A DNA stretch of 51,574 bases from Desulfobulbus rhabdoformis. GTDB taxonomy: Bacteria; Desulfobacterota; Desulfobulbia; Desulfobulbales; Desulfobulbaceae. The notes beneath the pieces were generated by a model that was not told the origin of the DNA, did not search any database, and saw nothing but the letters and a program-made list of their open reading frames with translations. The position numbers were made by a program, and so were the translations under genes. Below, piece after piece: positions 7,966 to 18,055 of this stretch. The stretch's first letter is position 1, and the number at the start of each line of letters is the position of its first letter. The DNA is taken from NCBI RefSeq assembly GCF_016919065.1, contig NZ_JAFFQA010000036.1, positions 1 through 51,574 of the forward strand. Reading direction: 5' to 3'.

Positions 7966-8154
7966 GTCGCGCAGGGGGCTGCGCTGTTGAAACCGACAGG
8001 GCTCGTGCCTTGCTTTTAACAAACCGGTCCCGGTCCTTATGAGGAGAGGTGCTCCAGCAGCAGAGCCGCTCTGGCTGAGCTTGCACCTTCAGCCTTTCTT
8101 GTGAGCACTCCAGTTTTTCGTCATCCGTTACGATCAAGACCAAGGAGGTAAGCC

Positions 8155-9126
8155 ATGCTCTTTATCACCAACCGTTTTCCCAAAGGCTCCATTCAGACGC
8201 GGGTGGGGCGTAAATTTGATTTTGACCTGCGCAATAACGCGCCGAGTAACTCCATCTTTTTCTGCAGGCGTTCCCCTGACGGAAGCATCAGCGAAGTGGG
8301 CGGGCTCAACTTCATGACCGAGTTGAAAGATTCTTCCTACAGACAACTGTTGTTGTATATTCATGGCTTTTCCAACATGCCCGAGGACGTCTTTGCCGCC
8401 GCCGGAGAATTCCAGGAGCTGTGCGATAAAGTCAAAGACAAGGAGATTCTGGTGTTGCCGGTGATCTGGCCTTGCGATGGTGATGTCGGTATCGTCAAAG
8501 ATTACTGGGACGATCAAAAATCAGCTGATGCCAGTGCCCCGGCCTTTTCAAGGGCCCTGTGTCGATTTATCGAGTGGCGCGAATCCAAACGCAACAATCC
8601 GGATTCCGCGCCCTGTTTGAAACGGATCAACATGCTCGCGCATTCCATGGGGAACCGGGTTCTGCGGGAGACCCTGGTCCATTGGAATACCTATGATCTC
8701 AAAAGCGGTGTGCCGCTGCTTTTCCGAAATACTTTTCTTGTGGCTGCAGATATAGAAAATGAATCTATTCATCGAGGGCAGAAGGGGCAGCTCATCTGTG
8801 ATGCTTCACGCAACGTGGTCGTCTACTATGCCTCTGACGATCTGGCCCTGAGGTCAAGTAAGGCCGCTAATTTGAGAAATAAAATCGCCTCCCGCCGTCT
8901 GGGGCACTCCGGCCCGGAAGACATGCGGCAAACGCCACAGAATGTGTACATCGTTGACTGCGACGATGTGAACAACACCTACGATCTCAAAGGGCATTCC
9001 TATTTCCGCAGTGGTCGTACACCGGGGCAGCCGGGGGTGGTCTTTGCCCATATTTTTGACTGCATGCAAAAGGGTAGAGTCTTTCCAGAAGATCCTGAAA
9101 AGCGTACCACCATTTTGCGTGACTAA
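8155..9126 (+). CDS. DUF900-type alpha/beta hydrolase
   Basis: A 323-residue protein of the DUF900 alpha/beta-hydrolase group. The oxyanion-side motif LLYIHGFSN lies near residue 64, and the nucleophile elbow AHSMGNRVLRE near residue 161 carries the catalytic serine. A candidate acid is in YYASDDLAL and a candidate histidine in KGHSYFRSG. No signal peptide or membrane segment is visible, so it is probably cytoplasmic. A perfect AAGGAGGT sits 6 nt before the ATG, suggesting strong translation. The gene stands alone, 189 nt after the LprI/MliC-like gene, and ends in front of a strong bidirectional terminator. The family contains lipase- or esterase-like folds, but its substrates are unknown. 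Confidence 0.8.
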   Translation: MLFITNRFPKGSIQTRVGRKFDFDLRNNAPSNSIFFCRRSPDGSISEVGGLNFMTELKDSSYRQLLLYIHGFSNMPEDVFAAAGEFQELCDKVKDKEILVLPVIWPCDGDVGIVKDYWDDQKSADASAPAFSRALCRFIEWRESKRNNPDSAPCLKRINMLAHSMGNRVLRETLVHWNTYDLKSGVPLLFRNTFLVAADIENESIHRGQKGQLICDASRNVVVYYASDDLALRSSKAANLRNKIASRRLGHSGPEDMRQTPQNVYIVDCDDVNNTYDLKGHSYFRSGRTPGQPGVVFAHIFDCMQKGRVFPEDPEKRTTILRD

Positions 9127-9140
9127 GTGGAGTACCCCCT

Positions 9141-9169
9141 AAAGGCCGCCTCTGTTAGAGGCGGCCTTT
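9141..9169. terminator. Strong bidirectional terminator
   Basis: AAAGGCCGCCTCT (9141-9153) and AGAGGCGGCCTTT (9157-9169) form a perfect 13-bp stem with a GTT loop. T residues follow on the plus strand and equally on the minus strand. It separates the convergent hydrolase and chemoreceptor genes. Confidence 0.9.
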
Positions 9170-9175
9170 TCATTT

Positions 9176-9196
9176 CACCCACCGTCACGGATTTAG
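9176..9196. repeat. Short dispersed repeat CCGTCACGGATT, copy 1
   Basis: CCGTCACGGATTTAG here is nearly identical to 40171-40185 and 42158-42172. All three copies lie just 3' of, or between, minus-strand signalling genes. This one is downstream of the chemoreceptor stop. Confidence 0.5.
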
Positions 9197-9204
9197 ATCA
9201 ATGA

Positions 9205-11037
9205 TCAGCTGGTAACGGCATCCAGGCTACGGACACTGCCGGAGAGGAGCGTGCCAAGCTCCGAGGCAATCTCACGGGCACAACTGCTGGTGGTCTCGGC
9301 ATGTTGCAGGACCTTCGCTGCGGCTGTGCTGACTTCAGTAATGCGAGTGGAGACCTCAAGGGTGTTCTCCCCGGCGGATCCTGTCAGCGCAACAATGGCG
9401 GTGCTGAACTGCCGTTGTTGCCCGATTGCCTGATCGATAATGGCGGTCACCCCGTGCAGGGCGTCGATATTGGTGCCGATGGCGTCAAAAGATTTGAGAA
9501 AGGCGTCACAGGTATGGTTTATTGCCTCGATTTTTCCCAGAATATCCCCCGTGGCCAGGGCGGTGTCCTGCGAGAGCTTTTTGACCTCCCCAGCCACCAC
9601 CGCAAATCCGCGACCGTACTCACCAGCCTTAACCGCTTCAATGGTGGCGTTGAGTGCCAGTATTTTGGTCTGATCGGTTATGGCATGGACCGTTCCAATG
9701 ATGGTGTCGATCTCGGTCACTGACCCATGCAGCTCCATCAGCTGCTGACGTGCCTGACCAATCTCCCCAACGATTGTCTCTACAGCTTTATTCTGGACAC
9801 CGAGTTCTGTATGAATTTCTCCCACTGCCGTGTTGATTTGCAGGGAAGAATCGTTGACCTCGGTGGTCAGTCTGGCTGTATCATCAGCCAGCTCCGCAAC
9901 GTTTGAGCTGGCCTCCTGGGTTTGTCCAGCCAGTGCCTGCATGGTGTGGGCAACCTGAGCCATGTCCGTTGACCGTTCGCTGAGTTCGCCAATGGTCTGA
10001 GTCATGGTTGTTGCCAGGTCCTTTATTTTTTGCTGATCCTCAGCCTTGCGCTGTTCCACGCGCTTGAGACGGAGCAGGGCCGTGCGAAAACGATCCATGG
10101 CATTGCAGAGCGAGCCTATCTGATCCCGTCGCCTTTTCCAGGGTATTTCGGGAAACTCTCCGGAGCTAAGGGCTTCGACGATGGAGGATAACCGGTTGAT
10201 TGGTCGTTCAATAATGATGCGGGTGAGTATAGAGAGAGCGAGGATGTTGATGAGGACTGCGCTCAGCCCCGCATAGAGGCTTTGGTACTGCTGCCGTTCC
10301 ATAGCCTGGTTCATTTTTTGTTCCTGCTGATTGATCCGGTCAACAAAGCTGAGAATTTGGGTGCGGCTCTGTTCTGCCTCCAGGCTCTTGTCTGTCACCA
10401 GTGCTGCGAGTTGCGCCACCTTTTTTTCATAAAACTGAATGCCGCTGCCCTCTTCAATAACTACCCTGATTATCTGTTCAAGTCGTTGCTGATCCTGGTG
10501 CGGATCCTGGCTGTGCAAGGTGAGTTGCTCCACGTTTTTGGTGAAGGTGCCAGCTTCGTCAAAGAGGCCGTGGGAGAGTTCTAATTTCTCATTCCGTAGA
10601 CCAATAACAAATTTCCCTTTGGCCAGATCACGTTTTTGAGCCCGTTTGTAGAGGGAGCGATACTGCTCGCGGCCAACCAGAGTACGCCTGTTTTCCACTT
10701 TGAATTCTTGTTCAACCTGATCCAAAATGGCCAGGGTGGGGTTGTTGATAAACAGTTTGGGTAAATCCGTGAACTGTTTTTGCAATCCCACAATGGAGTC
10801 GCGCAGGCTTCTGTCTACGGTATCGCGAATTGTGAGCACCTCGCCCATCATGGCTTCCACCCGCTGGGTCGAACCATGGTTGATGTAAAGCAGAGCTGCA
10901 ATGCAGGTATTGGAGGCAAGCGCCACCCCGAGGATGAGCTTGAGTCCAACGGTTAACCAGCCTGTTTTTTGGGGAGTGGCTGCTGTTGCCGCCTGCTGTT
11001 TTACTGCAAAAAAACGTGAGAGGAGCATGGTATTCAT
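9205..11037 (-). CDS. Methyl-accepting chemotaxis protein (divergent receptor)
   Basis: A 610-residue membrane chemoreceptor. Membrane segment 1 is about residues 27-48 and segment 2 about 258-280. The periplasmic part between them is predicted helical, without an obvious Cache signature. A HAMP-like linker (about 280-335) follows, then a coiled-coil signalling domain (about 345-600). The signalling tip is visible as ITDQTKILALNATIEAVKAG, close to the chemoreceptor consensus but with K and V where most receptors have N/A and R. The GRGFAVVAGEVKKLS block is conserved. There is no C-terminal CheR-docking pentapeptide. The gene starts 6 nt after the stop of the EAL-CBS-GGDEF gene and is very likely co-transcribed with it. 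No cheA, cheW or cheR gene is in the window. Confidence 0.88.
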   Translation of the reverse strand: MNTMLLSRFFAVKQQAATAATPQKTGWLTVGLKLILGVALASNTCIAALLYINHGSTQRVEAMMGEVLTIRDTVDRSLRDSIVGLQKQFTDLPKLFINNPTLAILDQVEQEFKVENRRTLVGREQYRSLYKRAQKRDLAKGKFVIGLRNEKLELSHGLFDEAGTFTKNVEQLTLHSQDPHQDQQRLEQIIRVVIEEGSGIQFYEKKVAQLAALVTDKSLEAEQSRTQILSFVDRINQQEQKMNQAMERQQYQSLYAGLSAVLINILALSILTRIIIERPINRLSSIVEALSSGEFPEIPWKRRRDQIGSLCNAMDRFRTALLRLKRVEQRKAEDQQKIKDLATTMTQTIGELSERSTDMAQVAHTMQALAGQTQEASSNVAELADDTARLTTEVNDSSLQINTAVGEIHTELGVQNKAVETIVGEIGQARQQLMELHGSVTEIDTIIGTVHAITDQTKILALNATIEAVKAGEYGRGFAVVAGEVKKLSQDTALATGDILGKIEAINHTCDAFLKSFDAIGTNIDALHGVTAIIDQAIGQQRQFSTAIVALTGSAGENTLEVSTRITEVSTAAAKVLQHAETTSSCAREIASELGTLLSGSVRSLDAVTS

Positions 11038-11043
11038 AGAGGA

Positions 11044-12819
11044 TCAGACCGTCAGAGTAGTGGAGGGAGCGGGAGACATATCCTGAGATGCTTGCGTATC
11101 CAGGTGATGGATATACAGGCTTGATCCCTGCATGTCCTTTGCGTGGTGCTTGGCTATAGATGCTTCTTCGGAAAGGTCGATGGTGCAGAGCGATTCTGAT
11201 GGAGTAACCAGGACCGCCCCCACGGAAAGAGTCATCTGACCGTACTGACGTTGTTGCCCTTCACGGTCGGTGGTGGTAATGACGCAGCCGATATGTCCGT
11301 TGTACAGGCCGCCGATACTCTGATCGAACTGGTCCAGAATACGTTCCACCGTGTCCTGCCAGTTGTGGGAGCGAAAGATGGCGACAAAGTCATCTCCGCC
11401 GATGTGTCCTATAAAATCGACCTGGTCATTGATGTTGGCCACCAACAGCTCCGAGAGAAAACGAATGACCTGATCCCCTCGGGCAAAGCCGAAAAAATCG
11501 TTAAATGGCTTGAAGTTATCCAGGTCAAAATAGCAGACGGTAAAGGGAATCTGTTGGCGAAAGAGTTTTTGTAACTGTTCCTGAATGGGGACATTGCCCG
11601 GGAGCATGGTCAGGGGGTTGGCGTGGCGGGCACGATTGATCTGCAGCTTGGTAATCTCATGGAGCATATCGATCAACCTGCCTTTGCCAGCCAGGCAGCA
11701 GCCATCTAAGATAATGAACTCCTCGGTGTGGATATCAAGGGACGTGGTGAGGCGATAACTGGCTTCTTCCAGGGGCAGGCGTTTATCAAACTGCATGACG
11801 TTGCGGTTGATGAAGCGAAGAATGGGTTGCTTGCCGTAGAGTTCCTTGCCATAGAGGCTGGCGTAGAGATTCATGAACTCACGCCGTATGACCAGGCCCA
11901 GAACCTCTGTTTCATGCACCACGACCACTGACTCGAGTTCTGGAGTCGAGGTGAACAGATCCCCAACCTCCAGCACCTTGGCACTTGCTGGCACCGAGAC
12001 TGCAGGCTTGATGAGGGATTCCACCGCCAGGGAGTCATCTTCCTCGTAGCTGCGCATCTCTTTACGAAACAGTTTGGAGGCAATGGTTATTGGCGGGACT
12101 GCAGTTGGTCTGCAGAAATAATATCCCTGCAGCATCTCCACACCGATTTTTCTGAGCGTGGCATACTCGCGTTCGGTTTCAACCCCCTCGGTGATTACAC
12201 GGCAACCCAAGGCGGTTGCCGTTTTGAGGATTGTGGTGACAAACTGTTGTTTGGTGCGGTCCTGATCCACTCCCTGAATAAAATGGCGATCGATTTTGAC
12301 AATATCCGGGCGGAGTTCAGACCAGAGCTTCAGCCCTGAATAGCCAGCCCCAAGATCATCCAAGGCGACCCGAAACCCCATCTCCCGATAATGGTGCATG
12401 GCCTGTTGCATGAGATTGACATCTTCCACCGGGTGGGTTTCGGTTAATTCGATGATCAGCTGGCTGGGGTTGAGTCCCGCATGCTCGATGAAATCAAGGG
12501 TTAACCCCTCCTGAAAATGTTCATGCACCAGGCTGTAGGGATCAACATTGATAAACAGACGGCCGGGGAGACCTAACTGGGCAAAACGATTGATGACTGA
12601 TCGACGGCACATCAGGTCGAGCTCGGCCAGGCGACCGGCGCGGGTGGCAGCTTCAAAAAGACGGGTAGGGGAGTATAAAACCGTATTGACCGGTCCTCGA
12701 ATCAGCCCTTCGTAGCCGTAAATCTGCCGTGTCTGGAGGTGAACAATCGGCTGGAAATGTATTTGAATATTGTGTTGCTCGATGACGCCATGCAACAGTG
12801 TTTCTGTTCGAGTTTCCAT
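11044..12819 (-). CDS. EAL-CBS-GGDEF protein, c-di-GMP phosphodiesterase with degenerate GGDEF
   Basis: A 591-residue cytoplasmic protein with an N-terminal EAL domain (about residues 10-245), a central pair of CBS-like repeats (about 265-385) and a C-terminal GGDEF domain (about 410-570). The EAL signature reads YEGLIRGP near residue 36, keeping the metal-binding glutamate. ELTETHPVED, ALDDLGAGYSG, KIDRHFI and EGVETE are also present, so phosphodiesterase activity is plausible. The cyclase motif reads GGDDF near residue 475 and no RxxD I-site precedes it, so cyclase activity is doubtful and the domain may bind GTP as a regulator. CBS pairs usually bind adenine nucleotides, which could tie activity to energy state. 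The chemoreceptor gene lies 6 nt downstream. Confidence 0.87.
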   Translation of the reverse strand: METRTETLLHGVIEQHNIQIHFQPIVHLQTRQIYGYEGLIRGPVNTVLYSPTRLFEAATRAGRLAELDLMCRRSVINRFAQLGLPGRLFINVDPYSLVHEHFQEGLTLDFIEHAGLNPSQLIIELTETHPVEDVNLMQQAMHHYREMGFRVALDDLGAGYSGLKLWSELRPDIVKIDRHFIQGVDQDRTKQQFVTTILKTATALGCRVITEGVETEREYATLRKIGVEMLQGYYFCRPTAVPPITIASKLFRKEMRSYEEDDSLAVESLIKPAVSVPASAKVLEVGDLFTSTPELESVVVVHETEVLGLVIRREFMNLYASLYGKELYGKQPILRFINRNVMQFDKRLPLEEASYRLTTSLDIHTEEFIILDGCCLAGKGRLIDMLHEITKLQINRARHANPLTMLPGNVPIQEQLQKLFRQQIPFTVCYFDLDNFKPFNDFFGFARGDQVIRFLSELLVANINDQVDFIGHIGGDDFVAIFRSHNWQDTVERILDQFDQSIGGLYNGHIGCVITTTDREGQQRQYGQMTLSVGAVLVTPSESLCTIDLSEEASIAKHHAKDMQGSSLYIHHLDTQASQDMSPAPSTTLTV

Positions 12820-12915
12820 CTGCTCCGGGGGGCTGAAATGAATAGCTCCTTCGCCTGAAGGGCTTGGCAGCGTTATGCTTCAGAGTATTTCTCTGACTTT
12901 TTCTGCCTTGTACCG

Positions 12916-12958
12916 GAGGATTGTTGGAATTGTATTAGCGTTGGGTATGAGGATTGTT
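12916..12958 (-). promoter_or_regulatory. Direct repeats GAGGATTGTT upstream of the EAL-CBS-GGDEF gene
   Basis: GAGGATTGTT occurs at 12916-12925 and 12949-12958, 33 bp apart, about three DNA turns. The spot is 100-140 bp upstream of the start codon in the 184-bp gap between two signalling genes. A regulator-binding role is possible but unproven. Confidence 0.3.
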
Positions 12959-13003
12959 CGGCGGAGCGATGGAAGTGAAAAATACGCACGAAAAGACAGG
13001 GCG

Positions 13004-16000
13004 CTACTGAGGAGAATTTTTTCCCAGAAGTTGTTGGATTGTTGTTAGGGCATCGAGGTAATCGTAGCCTTCAATGTGATGCCTGAGGCGCACAATGTGA
13101 TCGGGGCAGAAGGCAGCAAGAAGCTCGTATTGTTTCTCAAAAAGATCGTTGGCTGCCGAATCCTCTATGCGCAGGAGTGCTTCCAGTTGTTGGAGGATTT
13201 CCCGGCCTTTATTGGCATCGAGGTCCGTGGTCCTTTCCTGGCTGCCAGTCAACGGCGCAAGGGGTTTTATCTGCTCGCAGAATTGTGCGAGCTGCCCATG
13301 AAGTGCGGCAAGGCTGCTTTGGACCTGGGCCACATCCTGCTGACCCTGGGCCTGACGTTCGATAGCCGCGGCCAGTTCCCCAAGCCTCCAGGCGCCCAGG
13401 GTACTGGCCGCGCCTTTGAGGGCATGGGCCTGCTCGCGAACCCCCGGCCAGTCGTGCAGTTGAACCAGGGTGTCGAGGAGAGAGGTGTCTTGGCCATGTC
13501 GATCGACAAACTGGAGCAACAGGCGGAGGTAGCCTGGCTCATCACCAAGCAGCAGGCGCAGACCGGCTTCCACGTCCAGGTCGGTGATGGTGTCCAGCTG
13601 ATGGCGTATTGGCTGTGCCGCCCCTTCCGGCGGAGGCGTACTTTGCTTGTGCACCACTGGCTCATGGGCATCAAGCTTCTGGGGGGGCAGCCATTTGCAC
13701 AACAGGTCCTGCAGTTTTTCCGGCTCAATGGGCTTTGCTATATGGTCGTTCATGCCCGCCTGGAGGCACAGCTCACGGTCTTCGCTGAAGGCGTTTGCCG
13801 TCATGGCGAGAATGGGCAGCGTCTCTTTTCCCGGTAAGCGTCGTATCGATCGAGTCGCGGCCAGCCCGTCCATGATCGGCATCTGAATATCCATGAAGAC
13901 AAGATCAAAAGAATTCTGTTGCACAACGGCGACCGCATCAGCGCCGTTATTCACAACGGTGACATTAAGATCCAGAGATTCCAGAAGCATCTGTGCAACT
14001 TCCTGGTTGACGAAGTTGTCTTCAACCAGAAGAACCTTGGCATTTTTTTTAAATCCAGCGACCTTCAAGTCTTCCGGGGGCGGCGAAGGCTCATGATCCT
14101 GTGGCGGCATGACTTCCATCAGCATGTTAAACAGGTGGGAAGCGGTGATTGGTTTGGCAAGGATCCGGCTGATTCCCATTTTCTGGATTGATTGCAGAGG
14201 AGGGACTTCCGTAAAGGCACTCATCAGCAGGAGCACAGGCTGGGTGTTGAGGCCAAGGTCAGCAAGCTGCCTGACAAGGTCAATACCATCAGCCTGGCCG
14301 AGTTGCCAGTCAACCAGAACAAGGGCATAAGGCGTTCCCTGAGCATCAGCCTGGCCGATCTTTTCAATCCCTTCTGCACTGCTTGCCGCGCATTGCACCT
14401 CCATGCCGATTTCTTTCAGCATGGCCTCGAGAATTTCTCGATCTTCAGGCGTATCGTCAATGACCAGCACCGGTGTCCCCTTAAGGATGACGGAGCCGTT
14501 TTTTTCCTGTGGCAGTTTGCTGGAAGGGGCAAAGGGGAGGTCGAACCAGAAGGTTGTGCCTCGACCGGCCTTACTGGTAACTCCGATTGTGCCTCCCATA
14601 AGTTCAACCAGTTGCTGACTAATGGCCAGTCCCAGACCGGTTCCGCCAAACTGTCTGGTGGTGGAGCTGTCGGCCTGTTCAAAAGCATTGAAAATACGCT
14701 TGAGCTGAGCTTCATCCATACCGATTCCGGTATCAATAATCTCAAAGCGAAGGGTGAGGCTGGCACCGCTGCTCCCAAGGAGGGAGGCTCTGATCACAAC
14801 CTTACCTCTTTGGGTAAATTTAACAGCATTGCCAGCCAGGTTCAGCAGAATCTGTCCCAGGCGAGAGCCATCTCCCCGGACCATGGAAGGGAGCTGTTTG
14901 TGCTCTACTTCAAGTGCAATGTTTTTGTCCTGGGCCTTGTCAGAGAGGATAAGGTAGACTTGATCTATCGCCTGGGCCGGCGAAAAATCGACGACCTCTA
15001 GATTCATTTTGTTCGCCTCTATTTTGGAGAGATCCAAAATATCATTAATAATATTGAGGAGATGACGTGAGGCCTCAGCAAGTTTATCCAATTGGTGGAG
15101 CTGTTGCTTGGAGAGCGGGTCGCTCTTAATCAGATGAGCAAAGCCGATGATTGCATTCATGGGGGTGCGGATCTCATGGCTCATGTTGGCAAGAAATTCG
15201 GATTTTGCCCGGGTCGCGGCCTCGGCCTCTTCTTTGGCACAGCGTAGTCGTTCCGCTGCGTTTCGTTCTTCGGTGACGTCATCGATCATGCCGACCAGTC
15301 CTTTGGAGATATCGGTCGAATCCCAGGCGCGGGCATTCATTCGCGCCCAGAAAACTGTGCCATCGCAGCGGCAGAGCTGACGTTCAGAGTAATGTTTCCC
15401 GGTGGTTGTCAGTTCATTGGCAACCTGGAGCCCGATCGCCTGGAACTCTTCTTCGGTTCGATACCACTCGCGGGTTGTGGTGCCTACCATTTCTCCGGGC
15501 TGATGGCGAAATATTTTTTCCAGTTTTCGGTTGCAACGGAGAATCTTCCGATCCCGGATAAAGGCGATGCCTGAGGCCGCGGCATTGAAGATCGCCTCCT
15601 GTTCCTCTGCTGCAGCTCGTAAATTTGTTTCAAGTTGTTTCCGGGCTGTAATATCCGTATGGATGCCAATGGCTCGGGTGGGCCGTCCTGTTTCGTCTCG
15701 GGATACCACCTTGCTGCGGCTTAAAATCCAGACGATTGAGCCATCCTTGGCAATCATCCTATTCTCTAACTCCAGATACCCTTTGTCAAAGAGCTCCCGC
15801 CAAATGGCCTCTTCGACCATGGAGATATCGTCCGGATGCACCAAGTTCCTGGCGCTAGAAATATTTTCTTGTGGCAGTTCACCGGGTTCATAGCCAAGCA
15901 TACGGTAGTAGGCATCATTATAATAGGTTGTATTGGTGCGAATATCCCAATCCCAGAGCCCATCGTTGGTAGCTTCCAAGGCCAGGGAGTAGCGCTCTTC

Positions 16001-18052
16001 GCTGAGACGCAGCTTTTCATTGACGCTGTCCAGTTCAATCGTCCGTTCCTGGACGAGCTCCTCAAGATGGGCAAGGACGTCTGTTTTTGCCTGATTCGCT
16101 GCCTTTGCCTCTGCCAGCGCGTTTTCCAGAGCCGTTTGCTGCTCTTTCAAGGCGGTGATATCGCGGAGGATGCCGACCGCATGCCACTTATTGTTGAGTT
16201 GAACCGATGACAGAGAGAGGGAGATCGTGATTTCGTGCCCGTCCTTACGCAGGGCCGAGAGTTCCACGTTTTTGCCGATAGCCTGGCCCTTCCCTTTTTC
16301 GAGGAAATGGTCAAGATTACGCTGATACTCAGGATGAAACCGTTCAGGTGCAAGGAGCAGGTGCAGGTTCTTGCCCAAAGCCTCACCAGCCGTATACCCC
16401 AGCATCCGTTCCGCCGCAGGGTTCCAGTAGGAGAGGTTCCCCTCATTATTCATCATGAGGATGGCGTCCAGCGCCGAATCGGTAATGGCTTTGAGTCGTT
16501 TTTGGCTTTCCTCCAGTTGGCGCTGACGCCTCTTGAGTTCAGTAATGTCATGCCAGACCGCAGAGATCAGTTTTCTTCCCTGGAGAGAGAGCGGGCGCAG
16601 GGTCAAGGCGACATCGCGGCAGGATCCGTCTTTATGCAGGTGTTTGGTTTCAAAGGATACGGCTTCTCCCTGGAGTGTGCGTTCCAGCTGTGCTTCAACC
16701 TGTTCAGGGGAATGCTCGTTTTGAATATCCTGGACTGTGAGTCGAGCAAATTCAGCGGCAGTGTACCCCAGGCTTGTATGGGCGACCTTGTTAAAATCGA
16801 CGAACCGATGGCTTTGGAGATCAATAAGTAGAATGGAGTCCTTAGTTTGAGCAAACATGGAGGTGATGAGTTCATCTTTGATCATCATCGCCTCCTTTGT
16901 GCAGCGTCGTTCAGCTATTTCAGCTAAACGATGGACAATGGCATTCGCAAGATCCCTTTCTTCCGCGAGAAAAGGAGATATTGTTTCTGAGGTGGGAACA
17001 TCCTGACTGTTTATTGCCAGATTGAGAATATCTCCTTGACTGGTGGCCGCTTCCACCCAAAGCATGGTGGGCGATTCCTTGAAATCAGGTGTTCTGTACA
17101 CATCCTTATTGAAGGTAATTCGGGCTGAGGTCTGCTCAGGATGCTCCCATCCCTGGGGGATCAGTTCCACGACCTGTTGCAGTTGGTCGGCAAATGGCGC
17201 GTGCAAATCCTCGGTCAGCGCAAAGATCTGATACCAGCATTGTTGTTCTTTGACCCTGTTTTGCAGGGATCGCTGTTCCCGGCGGCGTTCGGTAATATCG
17301 CGGCCTATTCCCAGAATACCAATTGGTTCCCCTGCCTCATTTTTCAGCGGGTTTTTGATGGCTTCAAAGAGCCCCTGTTGCCTGCCATCGGCAAATTCAA
17401 GCCATTCTTCATTGATTCTCGGTTGTCCTGCGGCGAGTGCTTCCTGATCGTTGAGGCGAAAAAAATCAGCCTGCTCTCTGGAGAAGAAATCATAGTCGGT
17501 TTTGCCGATGATATCGTCGTGCTGTGCACCCAAAAAACGTTCAAAAATAGAATTGCAGACCAGATATTTTCCCTGGAGATCCTTGACCCAGAGGAGGTCG
17601 GGAACTGCTTGAAACAGGGCCTGGAGTTTTGCTCGTTCCTGTTGCAGGTGCTCGGTGGTCTGCCGCAGGGCAGTGATATCATTTATTGCTACAAGCACGC
17701 AGGGTTTGTTCTTGTAGGTAATGCGACTGCTGGAAAGAAGGCCATGAAAAACATGTCCTTTGGTATTGGTGAACATGAGCTCATAGTCATAGATCGTTCC
17801 TTCCTGCTCAAGGAGCCTGAGAACCTCTTTTCGATCGTTGGGATCGCAGTACAGGTTGAGCGATGGGGTCCCCAGGAGTTCATGTCGGTCATGATCAAAC
17901 TGCTTTTCCGCACGGGTATTGACATAGTAAAAGAGCCCGTCCTCAAGTCCTGTGATAAAGAGAGGAAAAGGGGCCTGCTCAAGAATCTGATCAATGGCTG
18001 AACTTTCCTGGTCTATCATCCCATCTTTCGTATCGGGCAAAGGGCGCTTCAT
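13004..18052 (-). CDS. Multi-PAS hybrid histidine kinase with two REC domains and Hpt
   Basis: A 1682-residue cytoplasmic hybrid kinase with no membrane segment. Approximate order: PAS 18-130, PAS 142-255, GAF-like region 265-380, PAS 390-505, PAS 515-630, coiled coil 630-690, PAS 690-815, PAS 815-935, HisKA with SHEIRTPMN (phospho-histidine about 959), ATPase domain with NLAGNAVKF and GGTGLGLAI (about 1065-1185), REC1 with phospho-aspartate in LVDWQ (about 1246), REC2 with FMDIQMPIMDG (about 1387) and Hpt with AHALKGAAST (about 1542). It is therefore a complete His-Asp-His relay, able to pass phosphate onward. The start lies 3 nt after the HD-GYP gene's stop, with GAGGA overlapping that gene's end, so the two are translationally coupled. 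The likely partner is the adjacent REC-HD-GYP or REC-GGDEF-EAL protein. The ligands are unknown. Confidence 0.92.
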   Translation of the reverse strand: MKRPLPDTKDGMIDQESSAIDQILEQAPFPLFITGLEDGLFYYVNTRAEKQFDHDRHELLGTPSLNLYCDPNDRKEVLRLLEQEGTIYDYELMFTNTKGHVFHGLLSSSRITYKNKPCVLVAINDITALRQTTEHLQQERAKLQALFQAVPDLLWVKDLQGKYLVCNSIFERFLGAQHDDIIGKTDYDFFSREQADFFRLNDQEALAAGQPRINEEWLEFADGRQQGLFEAIKNPLKNEAGEPIGILGIGRDITERRREQRSLQNRVKEQQCWYQIFALTEDLHAPFADQLQQVVELIPQGWEHPEQTSARITFNKDVYRTPDFKESPTMLWVEAATSQGDILNLAINSQDVPTSETISPFLAEERDLANAIVHRLAEIAERRCTKEAMMIKDELITSMFAQTKDSILLIDLQSHRFVDFNKVAHTSLGYTAAEFARLTVQDIQNEHSPEQVEAQLERTLQGEAVSFETKHLHKDGSCRDVALTLRPLSLQGRKLISAVWHDITELKRRQRQLEESQKRLKAITDSALDAILMMNNEGNLSYWNPAAERMLGYTAGEALGKNLHLLLAPERFHPEYQRNLDHFLEKGKGQAIGKNVELSALRKDGHEITISLSLSSVQLNNKWHAVGILRDITALKEQQTALENALAEAKAANQAKTDVLAHLEELVQERTIELDSVNEKLRLSEERYSLALEATNDGLWDWDIRTNTTYYNDAYYRMLGYEPGELPQENISSARNLVHPDDISMVEEAIWRELFDKGYLELENRMIAKDGSIVWILSRSKVVSRDETGRPTRAIGIHTDITARKQLETNLRAAAEEQEAIFNAAASGIAFIRDRKILRCNRKLEKIFRHQPGEMVGTTTREWYRTEEEFQAIGLQVANELTTTGKHYSERQLCRCDGTVFWARMNARAWDSTDISKGLVGMIDDVTEERNAAERLRCAKEEAEAATRAKSEFLANMSHEIRTPMNAIIGFAHLIKSDPLSKQQLHQLDKLAEASRHLLNIINDILDLSKIEANKMNLEVVDFSPAQAIDQVYLILSDKAQDKNIALEVEHKQLPSMVRGDGSRLGQILLNLAGNAVKFTQRGKVVIRASLLGSSGASLTLRFEIIDTGIGMDEAQLKRIFNAFEQADSSTTRQFGGTGLGLAISQQLVELMGGTIGVTSKAGRGTTFWFDLPFAPSSKLPQEKNGSVILKGTPVLVIDDTPEDREILEAMLKEIGMEVQCAASSAEGIEKIGQADAQGTPYALVLVDWQLGQADGIDLVRQLADLGLNTQPVLLLMSAFTEVPPLQSIQKMGISRILAKPITASHLFNMLMEVMPPQDHEPSPPPEDLKVAGFKKNAKVLLVEDNFVNQEVAQMLLESLDLNVTVVNNGADAVAVVQQNSFDLVFMDIQMPIMDGLAATRSIRRLPGKETLPILAMTANAFSEDRELCLQAGMNDHIAKPIEPEKLQDLLCKWLPPQKLDAHEPVVHKQSTPPPEGAAQPIRHQLDTITDLDVEAGLRLLLGDEPGYLRLLLQFVDRHGQDTSLLDTLVQLHDWPGVREQAHALKGAASTLGAWRLGELAAAIERQAQGQQDVAQVQSSLAALHGQLAQFCEQIKPLAPLTGSQERTTDLDANKGREILQQLEALLRIEDSAANDLFEKQYELLAAFCPDHIVRLRHHIEGYDYLDALTTIQQLLGKNSPQ

Positions 18053-18055
18053 GCA

